From Myxocyprinus asiaticus (Eukaryota; Chordata; Actinopteri; Cypriniformes; Catostomidae): 64,000 nt of DNA. Below, piece by piece: positions 45,753 through 57,139 of the stretch. How positions within the stretch are numbered: the stretch's first letter is position 1; each line of letters begins with the position of its first letter. A model generated the notes under the pieces. That model was given only the letters and a program-made list of their open reading frames with translations, searched no databases and was not told the DNA's origin. The stretch covers positions 24,860,826-24,924,825 of the forward strand of contig NC_059362.1 in the NCBI RefSeq assembly GCF_019703515.2, read 5' to 3'. The position numbers were made by a program, and so were the translations under genes.

Positions 45753-47251
45753 AGTATGCAGTTGCGGGTTCCTGTGAAGTTCTGTGCTCGGTAAAGAAAG
45801 GGGCAGTGAACAGCATCGCAGGACCGTTTGGCATCATTATTGTGATGTTTTATTTGTTATAAATGTAACTTCAGGGGATAATAATCATACCCCTTAATAG
45901 CCAGGCTCAAATTAAATCAGTTATCTATAGTTGTTCACCCTGTTCCTTTAGTTTAGGTCTTGAAAAATGCCCTAGTGCTAACTCCATTTGGAGCTTCTGG
46001 GCCAAGCTTAATTTGTGATTAAATAATGTCTGAGAAGTAATCAAATGAAGTCATCCCAAGGATTACACAGAGGCATGCCTTTTAAAAAGAGTCCCCCTCT
46101 TAAATCTATTGTAAATTGGGGGGCCTCCACAGGGAAAAACAAGGCTGTTTAATTATATCTCCTGCAGGCAGGGTGAGTGTGCTTTTGACAAAGGGCTGAT
46201 TCTCTTGGAGAGATGTGAGGAACTTTGGGGATCAGAGAAATCCTGGGCTAATTATCTCAATTCTGCCAGGGTGTGGGGGGCTTTGGACACCCTCTCTCAT
46301 TGGTCAGTTTAGTTGGCATATCTCAAGATTAGAGCGAGGTGAGAGGGAGGCGGAGTCTCCCCTGTGGTGGAGAAGACCCTTGGAGCATCATAACTGAGGA
46401 CATTCCAAAATGTTCAAGGAATCAAGCACAGAAGTTTGGGTACGGACAATAAAGCTCTCAGTTTATCTCCTCATGCGGGTCCAAAAGCTTATATGGCATT
46501 GTTACCCCTCTCCATTTAAGTTCTCAGCAGTCCCTTTTAAATCACAGTGTATAAATCTCAAGATATGTGTTTGAAAAGGCTATTGTGAAGAGAGGTGCAT
46601 GCTGGGAGCAGGGTTCCCGGGTGTTGTCTATGGTCAGCTATTCTCCTCTCCTTTTGTTGACAGCTTTGGGAAAGAAGGCGGTTTCAGAGCAGGCAGCTGA
46701 GGATTTTATATTTAAATATTCTTGGATATGGCTAATTTTAAATGGGCTTGGAATCCATCAGTGTGCTTGACATCATCTGCCTCTGCCAGACTTCAGCGGC
46801 TGACAGCAGCAGACTGCGACTGGTCATGCAGTTTTGAGGTGCTGAGCTCAGTGGCCCTACTAACCCTGACCGGCTAAGATCCACAGCAGTAATGAGCAGG
46901 AAGCTCATGCTAGTAGGTTAATGTGCTTTTATTGTCACGGTGCACCTATAAGAGATGTGATGCCTTTAAACCGACCTCCCTCAATCTCTCGATTAATTGG
47001 AGGACAGGATGAAGGAAGAAAAGACACAGTGAAATCCTCCAGAAGCAGAGAGGCTGTCACTGGACTGGAGTGTACCTGACAGAGAAAACATTTTGACAAA
47101 GACATGTATAGATGTGGGACACCAATAAAAATGTATAGGCATTTCTAGACCCAATAAAGGGGGGCTTCAGGCCACACAGTTTTTCATGAGCCCTCTAAAT
47201 ATCTGTGATTAAGTAATCTAAAAACATGTTTCAGAAGGCAACTATGTATTA
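45753..47251. other. Noncoding DNA with no recognised element
   Basis: Nothing beyond short frames was found. An (ATTT)n tract begins at about 47,262 at the edge of the next element. Confidence 0.5.
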
Positions 47252-47852
47252 CAGTTTTTCATTTATTTATTTATTTATTTTATTGCTTTGGTACTATTTT
47301 CACAACCAATGATACATTTTTAAAACTCTTAGCACTAATCTCACAACAGATAATCAAAAATGCACTTTTTTCAAACATTTCAGCATATTTTCAATTATAA
47401 TAGTACAATACACAAAATCACAAAGTGTCCTTTTCACTACACATAAAAACTGTTTCACCTATATACACTTTTCATTCACAGTAACTGCCTCTCATAATGC
47501 TATTACTATCAAACTTTTCATTTGCATCCCTTCTCATTCTGTTTAATACATTTGTCTATCATTTAATCCAACTGATCTTAATGGTTAATCTATTAATCAT
47601 TTGGTATATCTATAGATTTTCAACTGGTCTGATTATTGTGTGTTGGTAAGGTATAAACTACAGTAATTGCTATAAGAGTTTTATATCAGGATAGACCAAT
47701 CATAATTTTTTCACCTGGTGATCACAATTGGATACCATATAAGTAGAACTGTGTGTAAGCATTTGCAATGTGCAAACATGGAGCAGGATTGACTGCAAGA
47801 GAGAGAACACCTGCAGAGGGATCAAAGAGGTAGACGTGGACCCCGCCAAGAA

Positions 47853-47996
47853 GTGGGCATGGACCTCAACAAAGAGATGGGTGTGGGCCTTGACAAAGAT
47901 GTGGGCCTGAGCCTCGACAAAGAAGTGGGTGTGGGCCTCAACAAAGAGGTGGGCATGAGCCTCGACCAAGAGGTGGGCATGGGCCTCGACAAAGAG
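47853..47996. repeat. Six tandem 24-bp units in the transposase 5' region
   Basis: Units of the form GTGGGCNTGNNCCTCNACAAAGAG run from 47,853 to 47,996 with exact 24-base period. In one frame they encode a D/E-K-E-V-G-x-x-L type repeat. In the frame of the downstream helix-turn-helix they encode glycine-, arginine- and proline-rich sequence (GPRQRGR), matching the basic N-terminus usual in this transposase family. Confidence 0.9.
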
Positions 47997-48001
47997 GTAG
48001 A

Positions 48002-49002
48002 ATGCAGCGGACTGTCATTTCAAATGAAGTCATCATTGTTGACCATGTGGTTAACAGAAGCCTTACCATGGCAGAGGCAGCCAGATTAGTTCAACCTAAC
48101 CTACAAAGGTCAACTGTCAGCTCAATCATCAGAACATTTCGCCAAGAAAACCAGTCAGTCTGCTAACTATTCACTATACTTTTACAGTACAGTAAATGCC
48201 ATTACTGTATAGAATAGTGAACAAAATGTAATTTTTTTTCATTTACAGTAGTACAGTAAAATATTGACAGCATACTCTGTTTTACTCTCAGAATTGACAG
48301 GAGACAACCTGGTGGTGGTCGCACACGTGTACTGACTGACCAACAGGACTTGGCTGTGGTGGAAATGGTCAGGGCAAGGAATGACATACGGCTGTCCGAA
48401 ATAAAGCAGCTTATCGAGGAGAGCAATGACATCTTTGCCAATGTGGCATCAATCAACCTTCAACAATTGCCCGCCTTTCGAAGAAGCACCAGGTTTCTAT
48501 GAAACAAATTTACCTGCTGCCTTTTGAGTGAAACCATGCCCGGGAGAAACGACTGCGTGCAGAATATGTTCATGTACCGCTATGTGGTGTACTGTATTTT
48601 CAATTTTTATGTATGTGATACTTATGCTATTTACAGTACTGCACTACAGGCTAACATTGTCAACTATTCTTTGTAAAAGAGCTAACCAAATTATCTTTTT
48701 AGAGGGTGATGGAGCTGGATGTTGCTGTGAATCATCACAAGTATATTTTTGTTGATGAGGCGGTTTTCAATCTGGCAAATAACATACGCTGGGGATGTAA
48801 CAATTTTGGCCAGCGGGCAACCATCCAAGTGCCTGGACAACGTAGGGGAAACATCTCAATGTGTGCTGCTATAGGTGAAGATGGTGTGGTAGGCCGTAGA
48901 CCTGTTCTTGGATCATACAACACTGAACACCTGATAGCTTTTCTAAATGAACTTGAGCAGGCCTGTCAGGGTGAAGATATCCGCTATGTGAATGTGTTTT
49001 GA
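48002..49002 (+). pseudogene. IS630/Tc1-like transposase, three exons, C-terminus missing
   Basis: The enzyme cuts and pastes the element at TA sites. Exon 1 carries TVISNEVIIVDHVVNRSLTM and a helix-turn-helix with RLVQPNLQRSTVSSIIRTF. Intron 1 is 48,154-48,291 (GTCAGT...CTCTCAG). Exon 2, 48,292-48,573, includes PGGGRTRVLTDQQDLAVVEM, ANVAS, then, after a frameshift near 48,455, STIARLSKKHQVSMKQ and a TGA at about 48,528 that replaces an arginine codon. Intron 2 is 48,574-48,702 (GTACCG...TTTTTAG). Exon 3 starts RVMELD and holds YIFVDEAVFN with the first catalytic aspartate, VPGQRRGNISMCAAI and SYNTEHLIAFLNEL, then stops at 49,002. The second aspartate and the glutamate (NPIEE-type motif) are absent. 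Confidence 0.78.
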
Positions 49003-49290
49003 AACAATAATTAAGTGGAAAGAAAATATGTATAACTGTAATGAAAGCATGAGATCAGGTTTTGAAAGAATGACAGTTTTGAAAGAATGATAAGCTGTGT
49101 TACAAGTGTTATCAGTTTGGAGTTTTGTACTAAAAGTTTTGAAAATTTACCACTTGTGAAAATAGTAATCATACTGTGTGTTAATTACTCTGAATCCTTC
49201 TCTTACTAGATGTTAGAAAACCCTTTTAAGTGTATTTAATTTTTTTTAAATACATCCACTAAGATACTTGTAATTTTTGTTGGTTTATTA

Positions 49291-49600
49291 AACACATACA
49301 CACACACACACACACACACACGCATGTTGGTGTGGCTATCCTTATGAGGACTCTCCATAGACATAATGATTTTTATACTGTACAAACTATAGATTCTATC
49401 CCCTAACCCTAACCCTTCCCCTAAACCTAACCCTCACAAAAAACTTTCTGCATTTTACATTTTCAATAAAACAAGTGATTTAAATTATGGGGACACTAGA
49501 AATGTCCTCATAAACCACATTTATAGCATAATACCCTTGTAATTACCAGTTTGTAACCTAAAAGAATTTCCTCATAAACACCTTAAACCTAACCCCCCAA
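49291..49600. repeat. (CA)n microsatellite and dispersed repeat
   Basis: A (CA)n run at about 49,291-49,321 is followed by TTATGAGGACTCTCCATAGA, CCCTAACCCTAACCC-like sequence and ATGGGGACACTAGAAATGTC. I recognise this as a common teleost dispersed repeat. A second (CA)n occurs at about 49,600-49,615. Confidence 0.65.
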
Positions 49601-50174
49601 CACACACACACACACAACTTCTCACAACAGAAGCAAGAGACCTTCCTCTACACTAATGTATCTCACAATTTCTTTTAGGCCTGAAACCAACACCAAACAT
49701 GTTTTTACATCCATCTGCACATTTTTTCTATTGTTTTTCTATGTGCTAGACGTATAACATGCTGACAGATGACTAACGTGCGCTAGACAGATTTATTTGA
49801 CCGTACACCGTGTCTTACCAAACTCCCACTCATTCTGCCACATTGAACTTTACTCAAATGCACCATTGATTTTTGCCATATTGATTTTCATCAGTTCAAT
49901 CACAAATATATGCTTTTCTGGCTCTCCAGTTAAATACATTTATACAAAACTGCAATAGCTAATAAAAATAAATAACTTTTAAATCATTCCAGAAACACAT
50001 TTAGGACCTTTAAGTATATTGGCAAAAATTCAATAACACTAATAGACCTCGTACTGATACATTATGTAGCATAAGATTTTAGAGTGCTATAGTACCAACA
50101 ATATCAACAGTAAGAGTGACAGCAGGGTTATTAATAATATATGATGGTTACTACAGAATGCTACAGTCACAGTC

Positions 50175-50450
50175 TGTCTCCCTCATGTTTTCCAAGGACT
50201 CTTATTTTGAAGTTTTTTCCTGGACTAAATTTCCCAGAATTCACAGCCCTCATCACTTCCATCTGTTCCCTATCATCCTCACCTGTCCTCCATTCCATCA
50301 TCTGCCCTAGTTTGTATAAATACCCTCCTGTTTTGTTCATCCATTGTCAGTCCTTAAACTGTTACTAGTTGGTTATGAAGTGTTACGTTGTATTATTATG
50401 TTTAGCTTTATTGCTTTGTTCCACGCCAGCATTTATTATTGAAATATTTA
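50175..50450 (+). repeat. LTR-like fragment (Gypsy type)
   Basis: The stretch begins TGTCTCCCTCATGTTT. It contains AAATTTCCCAGAATTCAC and GTTTGTATAAATACC (a TATA-like box) and ends in T-rich sequence. The composition and order resemble fish Gypsy LTRs. The first 19 bases (50,172-50,190) recur exactly at 52,109-52,127. No internal coding region adjoins, so it is a solo or partial LTR at best. Confidence 0.5.
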
Positions 50451-50694
50451 AAGTATCTACTCCTGCATCTCCTCTCTTCCTCTCCAAGTACCCAACGTTA
50501 CAGCTAATGAAATCCAACATCATGTCAAAATACAGGGCTATTTACATTAGTAACCCTACCACAACATTATAAAACACCATAACACCAAATAAATCCATGA
50601 AACAAGCATTCGCTATAACGCTAGACATGTTACATATGTAAAAATGCTATATAAAAATATAATGTTCTTCTCCCATCCTTACTTTTATCTTACT

Positions 50695-50770
50695 AACTAA
50701 TTAACACACATAGAACATATGGCTGCAAGCGCAGGGAAGTAATCAAAGGACAATGCGTAATTCAATCTCT
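50695..50770 (+). repeat. Short repeat, paired with 54,796-54,850
   Basis: AACTAATTAACACACATAGA followed by ACATATGG is exactly shared with about 54,798-54,825. Looser similarity continues through GCAGNGAAGTAATCA. It is a pair of direct copies 4.1 kb apart. Confidence 0.7.
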
Positions 50771-51325
50771 GTCCAAATAACAGTTTGATTGGATTCAAAA
50801 GAAAATGTACGAGATGCATGCAAAGATTTTGAAGTAATAAAATGTCTATGTTTACAGCCAGTATTTTGTTGTTATTGAAATTAGATTGGAATGTATTTTA
50901 TCTGAGGCTCAAAGGGTGAGCCATAATATGTATTCATGTAATTAAGGCAGCTACTGCCAAGCAGGACAGCACTGTACAGTATATTCCTTATCCAGGTGTC
51001 TTACAATGTGTATCCATAAAAACATGATTATCTGGGCAAAAATGCATGGAATATTTAAAGTACACTGGCATTCCCAGCCACTCACACTAAGCAAAGTCTG
51101 ACCTCTGGAACATCCTCTAATTCTATCAAAACCCCAAACTATATGAGTTGTGTCCACACCAAAAGTCATCTGGTCTATCTGTAAACTACCCTGATGATTT
51201 AGGTTAAGTCAAGAGATGTGTATTGCTGTTCAGACATTCTATTCACATGACCATGTTTAAGGTAATGAACACCATGAAATCAAAATTATGGCTTTTAGTC
51301 CATATCTGGCTTTGAAACCATATAC

Positions 51326-51540
51326 ACTCACTAAACACTTAACTAGGAACACTATGGTCCTAATAAAGTGCCTGATGTTGTCTTCTGCTGTTGTAGCCCA
51401 TCTGCCTCATGTGTGGATGTGTTGTGCATTCTGAGATGCTATTCTCCTCCCTACAATTGTGTGGTTGTCACTCCAATTGAGTGGTTGACTGAGTTACTGT
51501 AGCCTACAGGTGTTCCTAATAAAGTGCTCAGTAAGTGTGT
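51326..51540. repeat. MITE with CACTCACT...GGAACAC termini, copy 1
   Basis: The left end TATACACTCACTAAACACTT and the right end GTGCTCAGTAAGTGTGTAT are inverted counterparts. Inside each is an AGGAACAC / GTGTTCCTAATAAAGTG pair. About 215 bases, noncoding. I recognise the terminus as a common teleost DNA repeat. Confidence 0.7.
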
Positions 51541-52108
51541 ATGCTAGTGTACTCCTAACCAAATGAACTTTTTGCAGATACACATATTTAAAATGTAGTT
51601 TTGTTTTGTTTTTCAGGAAAAGCACCAAAAATCTTGATGACTTATGTTGCACTGCACAGTTCTTTGTCGAATCAAATGCTCTCTGGAATGATTCTCATTC
51701 TGCCCCTTACCCCAATTTCACCTTGAACTGAGTGAAAGCAGAAAATCATGGTTCATGGCTGGGACATAACCCAACTGGCTATTAAAAATGAAAGAAGATG
51801 AAGAAGAAAAAAAAGAGCCTTTCGATATGTCCTGCCCAAACTTTCTGTTTCAACAGGAAAGACGTAAACACAGCACTCGTCAAGTGATTTCATGTGGTTT
51901 TTAAGTGTAACAGACATTTTATGGAGTAAATCCTTGAATGACTTCTGTTTGTTCATACAACAGCAACAGTCTAACCTAATATTAAATTCTCATTGCTATT
52001 TTCTGCCTGAAACCAGCAAAAGTTTTGCATTTACTTTGAACCTGAACACCTCAGCTTCAGTCTGTAGTACCCATGCATCAATCTTTTGAAGAATTCCTCT
52101 TCTGCTAT

Positions 52109-52160
52109 GTCTGTCTCCCTCATGTTTGCTAGGAGTCTCTCATTCCCATCCATGCACTCT
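52109..52160 (+). repeat. Second LTR-like start
   Basis: GTCTGTCTCCCTCATGTTT matches 50,172-50,190 exactly and is followed by LTR-like TGCTAGGAGTCTCTCATTCC. Similarity fades after about 50 bases. Confidence 0.35.
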
Positions 52161-52554
52161 TGTCCAGAAAAGTAGGATTACATCTCCACTGAGGCCATTA
52201 AATCTCTAACCCCCAGTTACTACAGTATTTGGTGATTTATGGGTTTATTTGAATAACACATTAAAATGCAATTAGTATTAGGATCCAGAACAAACTGTGT
52301 GCATCCAGTGAAAATCCAGCACTGCAAATGACTGAGTGTCTCTCAATCTACAACACTGAGTGGCTACTTGGCATGGCGGATAGTGCTGTGCTTTGCCGGC
52401 TTGCTGCAATCAAACAGCACTTAATGGCTGATCTCTTATACCTACCAAATAGTACTTTGTAAAATTTTCATGGAGGAGGAGAGAATTTGAACCATACCTA
52501 GTTTTTGACTACATTTGGTTTTAATTTACATAACATTTCACAGCTCTCTTTTGT

Positions 52555-52917
52555 TTACTGTAGCATGTTTGTTGGTATCAGAAGGGCTGGTTTGAGTATT
52601 TCTGTAACTGCTGATCTCCTGGGATTTTCATGCACAACAGACTCTAGGGTTTACTCAGAATGATGCCAAAAACAAAAAACATCCAGTGAGCGGCAGTTCT
52701 GCAGACGGAAATGCCTTGTTGATGAGAGAGGTGACCGAAAGTCTACCATAACTCAGGTAACCAATTACTAGGTAACTCAATCTTAGTGAGCAGAATAGCA
52801 ACTCAGAATGCACAACACATCGAACCTTGATGCAGATGGGCTACAACAGCAGAAAACCACGTCGGACACTTTACTAGGACCATAGTGTTCCTAATAGAGT
52901 GCTCAGTGAGTGTATCC
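52555..52917. repeat. MITE with CACTCACT...GGAACAC termini, copy 2, left end decayed
   Basis: The right part, with CAACAGCAGAAAACCACGTC, CACTTTACTAGGACC and GTTCCTAATAGAGTGCTCAG, matches copy 1 partly on the same and partly on the opposite strand. An interior with CAACAGACTCTAGGGTTTAC belongs to the longer version of this repeat. The left terminus is not visible. Confidence 0.6.
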
Positions 52918-53324
52918 TAACAAGAAAATCAATACATTTAATTATTTATTTATTTATTTGAATAGGGACAGTAGAAAATCATAATTTTGTATGCATTGCA
53001 TACAGAGATCACAGCACATGCTAATTTGCATCTCAGTTTTCTAGAAAGCAACCTGGTCTCATAGAATCATGTTACTATACCTAAGTTTTTGCTAAATGTT
53101 TTTGTGTGGTTCGTTGTACGCAGCACTCCAGTTTTCTGGGGAAATAAACACTAGTGCCACTACAATAAAAATTACTTTTATTAATTTTACACAAATTACG
53201 AGTAAAAGGGCAGATTATCAGTTCATAAACACTTTATTTTCCCCTTTCCCTTACGCAATGCTATCTTTTGACATCAGGCAATACGTTGTAAAGTTTGCAT
53301 TACATAACCACCCACATTAACAAG

Positions 53325-53405
53325 CTTGTTCGAGTGTGATATCCAAACTGACAGAGTGTTGCACTTGTGATGCATAAGATTGGGTTATGATTCCTGTGGA
53401 GCGTA
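53325..53405 (+). repeat. tRNA-like unit of a degenerate SINE family
   Basis: CAGAGTGTTGCACTTGTGATGC followed by GGTTATGATTCC (B-box-like, 53,383-53,394) parallels the minus-strand unit at 20,370-20,443, which has GTTGCACTTGCAATGC and a B box at the same spacing. It is too decayed to be a tRNA gene. Confidence 0.5.
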
Positions 53406-55605
53406 AAGTTGACACATAAGTCGAAAGTGTCATGGAAGCACCACAAAATAACACAAAAAACTTGCTTTTAGCGCCACACAGTGGGCATTTCACCTCAGAA
53501 CTGCTGTAAAGCGCACAAGGAAGAACCTCATATAATTTTGCAAAAATGTCACCACAAAAGTTTAAAATAAATAAATAAATAAATATATATATACTGACAT
53601 TTTACCATATTAAAGAAACGAGTGATAAAAGTTTTTCCATGAAAATCTGAGTTTTTGTTTTTGCTAACAGCAATTAGGTCATTTGCTTGATTTCTATTTC
53701 TGCAGTGACACGGAGTAGCCCCACCCACAGTGAAATTGTATTGGTCCAAATTCTGGCTTGACTCAACTGTATATTAAACATTATTTAATATAGCAGTTTC
53801 TTGTCCAGTGTGGACCAATATCTTGTTGCTGGAAACTTCATCACTTCACACCTGGTTAGTGTTAGAACAAAAATGGAAAAATTAAAAAAGAAAACACATC
53901 TCAATCTCAAACCGATCTGTTGCTAATCTGTAATGATGTCCTTCGGCATTGACCTCTAAAATAGAAAAATTAGCTCTGGTTATGTGCGAGGAAATATTTT
54001 TTGTCAATACCTCCTGTGACCTACTGATGCCAAACCAAAGACTGTCTCCCCGTAGAACGATAGTCATCTTTACACGCAATATACAGAAATAGCTCAGAGA
54101 TCTGGTGGTTGCATTCTGAGATGCCCCACAGCATCCTGATTGCTACTCCCGAGCTCCGCTCTGAGAGAGATGAGTTCCCTCAGCATAAACACAAGACTGC
54201 GAAATTAAAGCACTGTGTGTGATGCAGAATGCCTGCTATAATATCGTTTCATCTTTGACATCTCATTGATTTTGCAATATGAGAACATTCACACAAAAAT
54301 GTTTATACACAAAAGGCCAGAGGGACTAATGAATGTCGCATTAAAATACATCACAACGATGCAACGGTTGGCAAAAACAAATTCTTTCCAAAATGTCTAT
54401 AATATTTTCTTTAAACTTTAGCACATTTGATTACCTCATAGAATATCATATCTGTCTGTCTGTCTAATACAGTGTATTTTTCTAAATGTATGTGCATTTT
54501 CGACTTATTAAAATTAACACATCTCACAGTTCTATGGAGATCTACTCATTTGTTAAAAGGTGTTTTGATGATGATGATGATGATGTTGATAATGATGATG
54601 ATTATTATTATTATTTGTTATATAATATCTAAGGGCAACAAGTGACAGGACTGCCCACAGAAATAGGTGTATGATGCCCTGGCTAAGGAAAAACAAAAGG
54701 TAGTGTGTTTTAAAACCCCTGTTTATGTCAGGTTGGCTTTCTGGACAGCAACAGGTTCCCTTGTAGCAATTCTCTCTCCCCATCTCACTCTCGCAAACTA
54801 ATTAACACACATAGAACATATGGCCACAAGTGCAGAGAAGTAATCATATGCAAATCTCTGAGATGTATTTTAGGGGTTTCATTTTGCCTGGGACACATGC
54901 CATGAAGCCTGTCAGGACAATGCGATGAAGAAATATCCTACACTGCGTATTTGTGTCCATGGAGACTGCAAAAAATATTAAATTATGCTTCTCTCTCTTC
55001 CATGGATGATAAGCGTAGTCTTTGAATCGTCTTTTTTTATTTAGTGAGTAAAGAAGACTATTTTGCCAGCCACTATTCTTCAGCATCGAATATAGTCATG
55101 CGGAACAAAAAAGTGGCTGGTTTATTTCAGCGCATAATGAATGTGACAGTAAGTGCGATGCTCGCAACAGTTAAATGATCTCACTAATTTCTTTGAAAGA
55201 TGTGTGAGTTTTTGATTAATCTCATCTGTAAGGGCTCTGCATACATCAACCTAAAGTTCTACTGTTATGAGAGCTGTGACAAAACCATTTGTATCATTTT
55301 CCAGAACAATCCTCCATGTCATAATGCCTGTGCACTTACCCTGCCTCAATCCTATTTCCAACAGATGTACAACACAGCTGACAGCTGCATTACTCACCAC
55401 AACAGAATAAACAGCTATAACCGAGAATCAAGATTTCTCCAGAACAATTACTTCTGAATGGAGACCAAGAGGTTAATTTACTAATCATGGAATCTGCATA
55501 AATGGGAGCTGTAATGAATCATGCAAACTGTTGGCTTTGCTCACCAAATTAAGAAAAAGTCGGGGATGTGTTTCAAGAGGGAATATTCAGCTGCCGGCTG
55601 GTTAA
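53406..55605. other. Noncoding DNA with simple repeats
   Basis: (AAAT)n and (AT)n lie at about 53,567-53,594 and a (GAT)n/(ATT)n tract at about 54,566-54,616. The partner of the 50,695 repeat is at 54,796-54,850. No gene is seen. Confidence 0.55.
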
Positions 55606-55621
55606 GAGTTTGCCTTTTCTT
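55606..55621. other. Target-site duplication of the SINE, left copy
   Basis: GAGTTTGCCTTTTCTT is repeated exactly at 56,021-56,036, a 16-bp duplication typical of LINE-mediated retroposition. Confidence 0.9.
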
Positions 55622-56020
55622 TTTTTTTTTTGGGGGGGGGGGGGGGATTTTTCCCCTTTTTCTCCCAATTTTGATTCGCTTCAGTCCGGGTGGCGGAGGA
55701 CGAATCCCAGTTGCCTCCGTGTCTGAGACAGTCAACCTGCGCATCGTATCACGTGGCTTGTTGAGCGCGTTGCCACGGAGACATAGCGCGTGTGGAGGCT
55801 TCACGCCATCCACCGCGGCAACCACGCTCAATTCACCATGCCCCCCACTGAGAACAAACCACATTATAGCGACCACGAGGAGGTTACCCCATGTGACTCT
55901 ACCCTCCCTAGCAACCGGGCCAATTTGGTTACTTAGGAGACCTGGCTGGAGTCACTCAGCACACCCTGGGATTCGAACTAGCGAACTAGCGAACTCCAGG
56001 GGTGGTAGCCAGTGTATTTT
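55622..56020 (-). mobile_element. tRNA-derived SINE with poly-purine tail
   Basis: Read on the minus strand, the 5' part has TGGCTACCACCCCTGGAG and GTTCGAATCCCAGGGTG, the second half of a tRNA-like head with a good B box. The A box is lost. The body contains GAGTCACATGGGGTAACC and GGTTGCTAGGGAGGGTAG. The 3' end is a mixed (A)/(C)/(A) tail, seen on the plus strand as T10 G14 at about 55,622-55,646. A tandem CGAACTAG/CGAACTAGCG stutter sits next to the B box. The 16-bp flanking duplication fixes the limits. Confidence 0.85.
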
Positions 56021-56036
56021 GAGTTTGCCTTTTCTT
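56021..56036. other. Target-site duplication of the SINE, right copy
   Basis: An exact copy of 55,606-55,621. Confidence 0.9.
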
Positions 56037-56473
56037 AAAATAATGTTATAGCTTCCACGGTTCTAAAAACAAAGCTTGAACAGAATTGCTTGATAATTTC
56101 TTATCTGCTTGCTCCCAAAGGTACAAGTAGACCATGTTTTAACTGATCAGTTATGTTATGTAACTGCATTGCTTAGGTCAGGTTTTAACGCTAGACCCAG
56201 AACATCATGAGCTCTGGTCAAGGGGGACATGATTTCCCATGATCCTTATCTTTACATGCAGTGCTCCACAGATAAAGGTGACAGTAAGCTAACCCAGTTT
56301 ACAATAAACACACTACATAAGGTTAGGAGGGGATATGTACCCCATATATCATCAAGGCAGTTTCAAAGGAGGACAATACACTGGAGGTCGACTAAGCACA
56401 ATACAAGCTTGGATGCTTTTATGTTGTTGTGGAAGTGCAGAAACAGAATGTCAGAAAGCCAAACTCGGTAAAA

Positions 56474-57120
56474 GCACAAGGGATAGTTCAATCAAAACAT
56501 AAAATTTTTATCATTATTCACTCACCGTCATCCTCATTTCATTTTAAACCTGCACAGAATTTTCTGTCTTCTGTGGAACACAATGGGATTTTGACAATTA
56601 CAATGAAAGTGAATGGAGACTGAGGCTGTCAGTTGCTAACATTTTGCCTAACATATCATTTTTGTGTTCCACAGAAGATAGCCATACAGTGCAAAAAAAA
56701 AGAAAAAAAAAATGTCTTACTGATTTTTTTGTATTTTTGTCTTATTTTCTAGTTAAAATATCTAAACATCCTGTTTTCAGAGAAATCTAATAAGATTTGG
56801 TGGGTTTTATGTTTAAAACAAGAAAAACCTATTTGCCAATGGGTGAGAAAAAAACGTAAATAAAAATGTTTTCTTACCTTTTGACCAATATTGTTTTCTT
56901 GAAATAAGCATAAACGTTACAAAATTGTGTCACATTTCTCTGAAAATTAGAAAATATCTTATGTCTTTTTGCCTTTCATGTAAATTTATCTTGTTTTAAG
57001 AATGTTTAGCTATTTTTTTATTTTTTTATTTTATTTTTTTACAGGAAAGAACATTACTCTGTAAGAAAATTATTTGTTGTAGTGAATGGATTTGGAACAG
57101 CATAAGGGTGAGTAAATAAT
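56474..57120. repeat. Dispersed fold-back repeat with inserted AT-rich repeat
   Basis: AGGGATAGTTCAATCAAAAC at the left and GCATAAGGGTGAGTAAATAA at the right are the ends of a common teleost repeat. TTCTGTCTTCTGTGGAACAC at about 56,560 is mirrored by GTGTTCCACAGAAGATAG at about 56,662. Between about 56,690 and 57,060 an AT-rich block like that at 32,100-32,335 interrupts it. Confidence 0.55.
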
Positions 57121-57139
57121 GAAAAATAATGAATTATAA

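Larger units (their letters stand above)
47252..49175 (+). mobile_element. Tc1/IS630-like DNA transposon with spliced, truncated transposase
   Basis: The ends are inverted relative to each other: GGTACTATTTTCACAA and TAAAACTCTTAGCAC near 47,288-47,345 are matched by the reverse complement of GTACTAAAAGTTTTG and TTGTGAAAATAGTAATC near 49,125-49,170. An (ATTT)n expansion interrupts the left end. Inside is a helix-turn-helix plus DDE-type transposase gene with two introns. The gene lacks its last part. Exact outer limits and the TA duplication are uncertain. Confidence 0.75.

Noticed and set aside
47700..47969. Minus-strand frame of VEAHAH-type repeats
   Set aside because: It is the reverse reading of the 24-bp minisatellite in the transposase 5' region.
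49385..49440. Telomere-like CCCTAACCCTAACCC sequence
   Set aside because: It is a short, imperfect run embedded in a dispersed teleost repeat, not a telomere or interstitial telomeric array.
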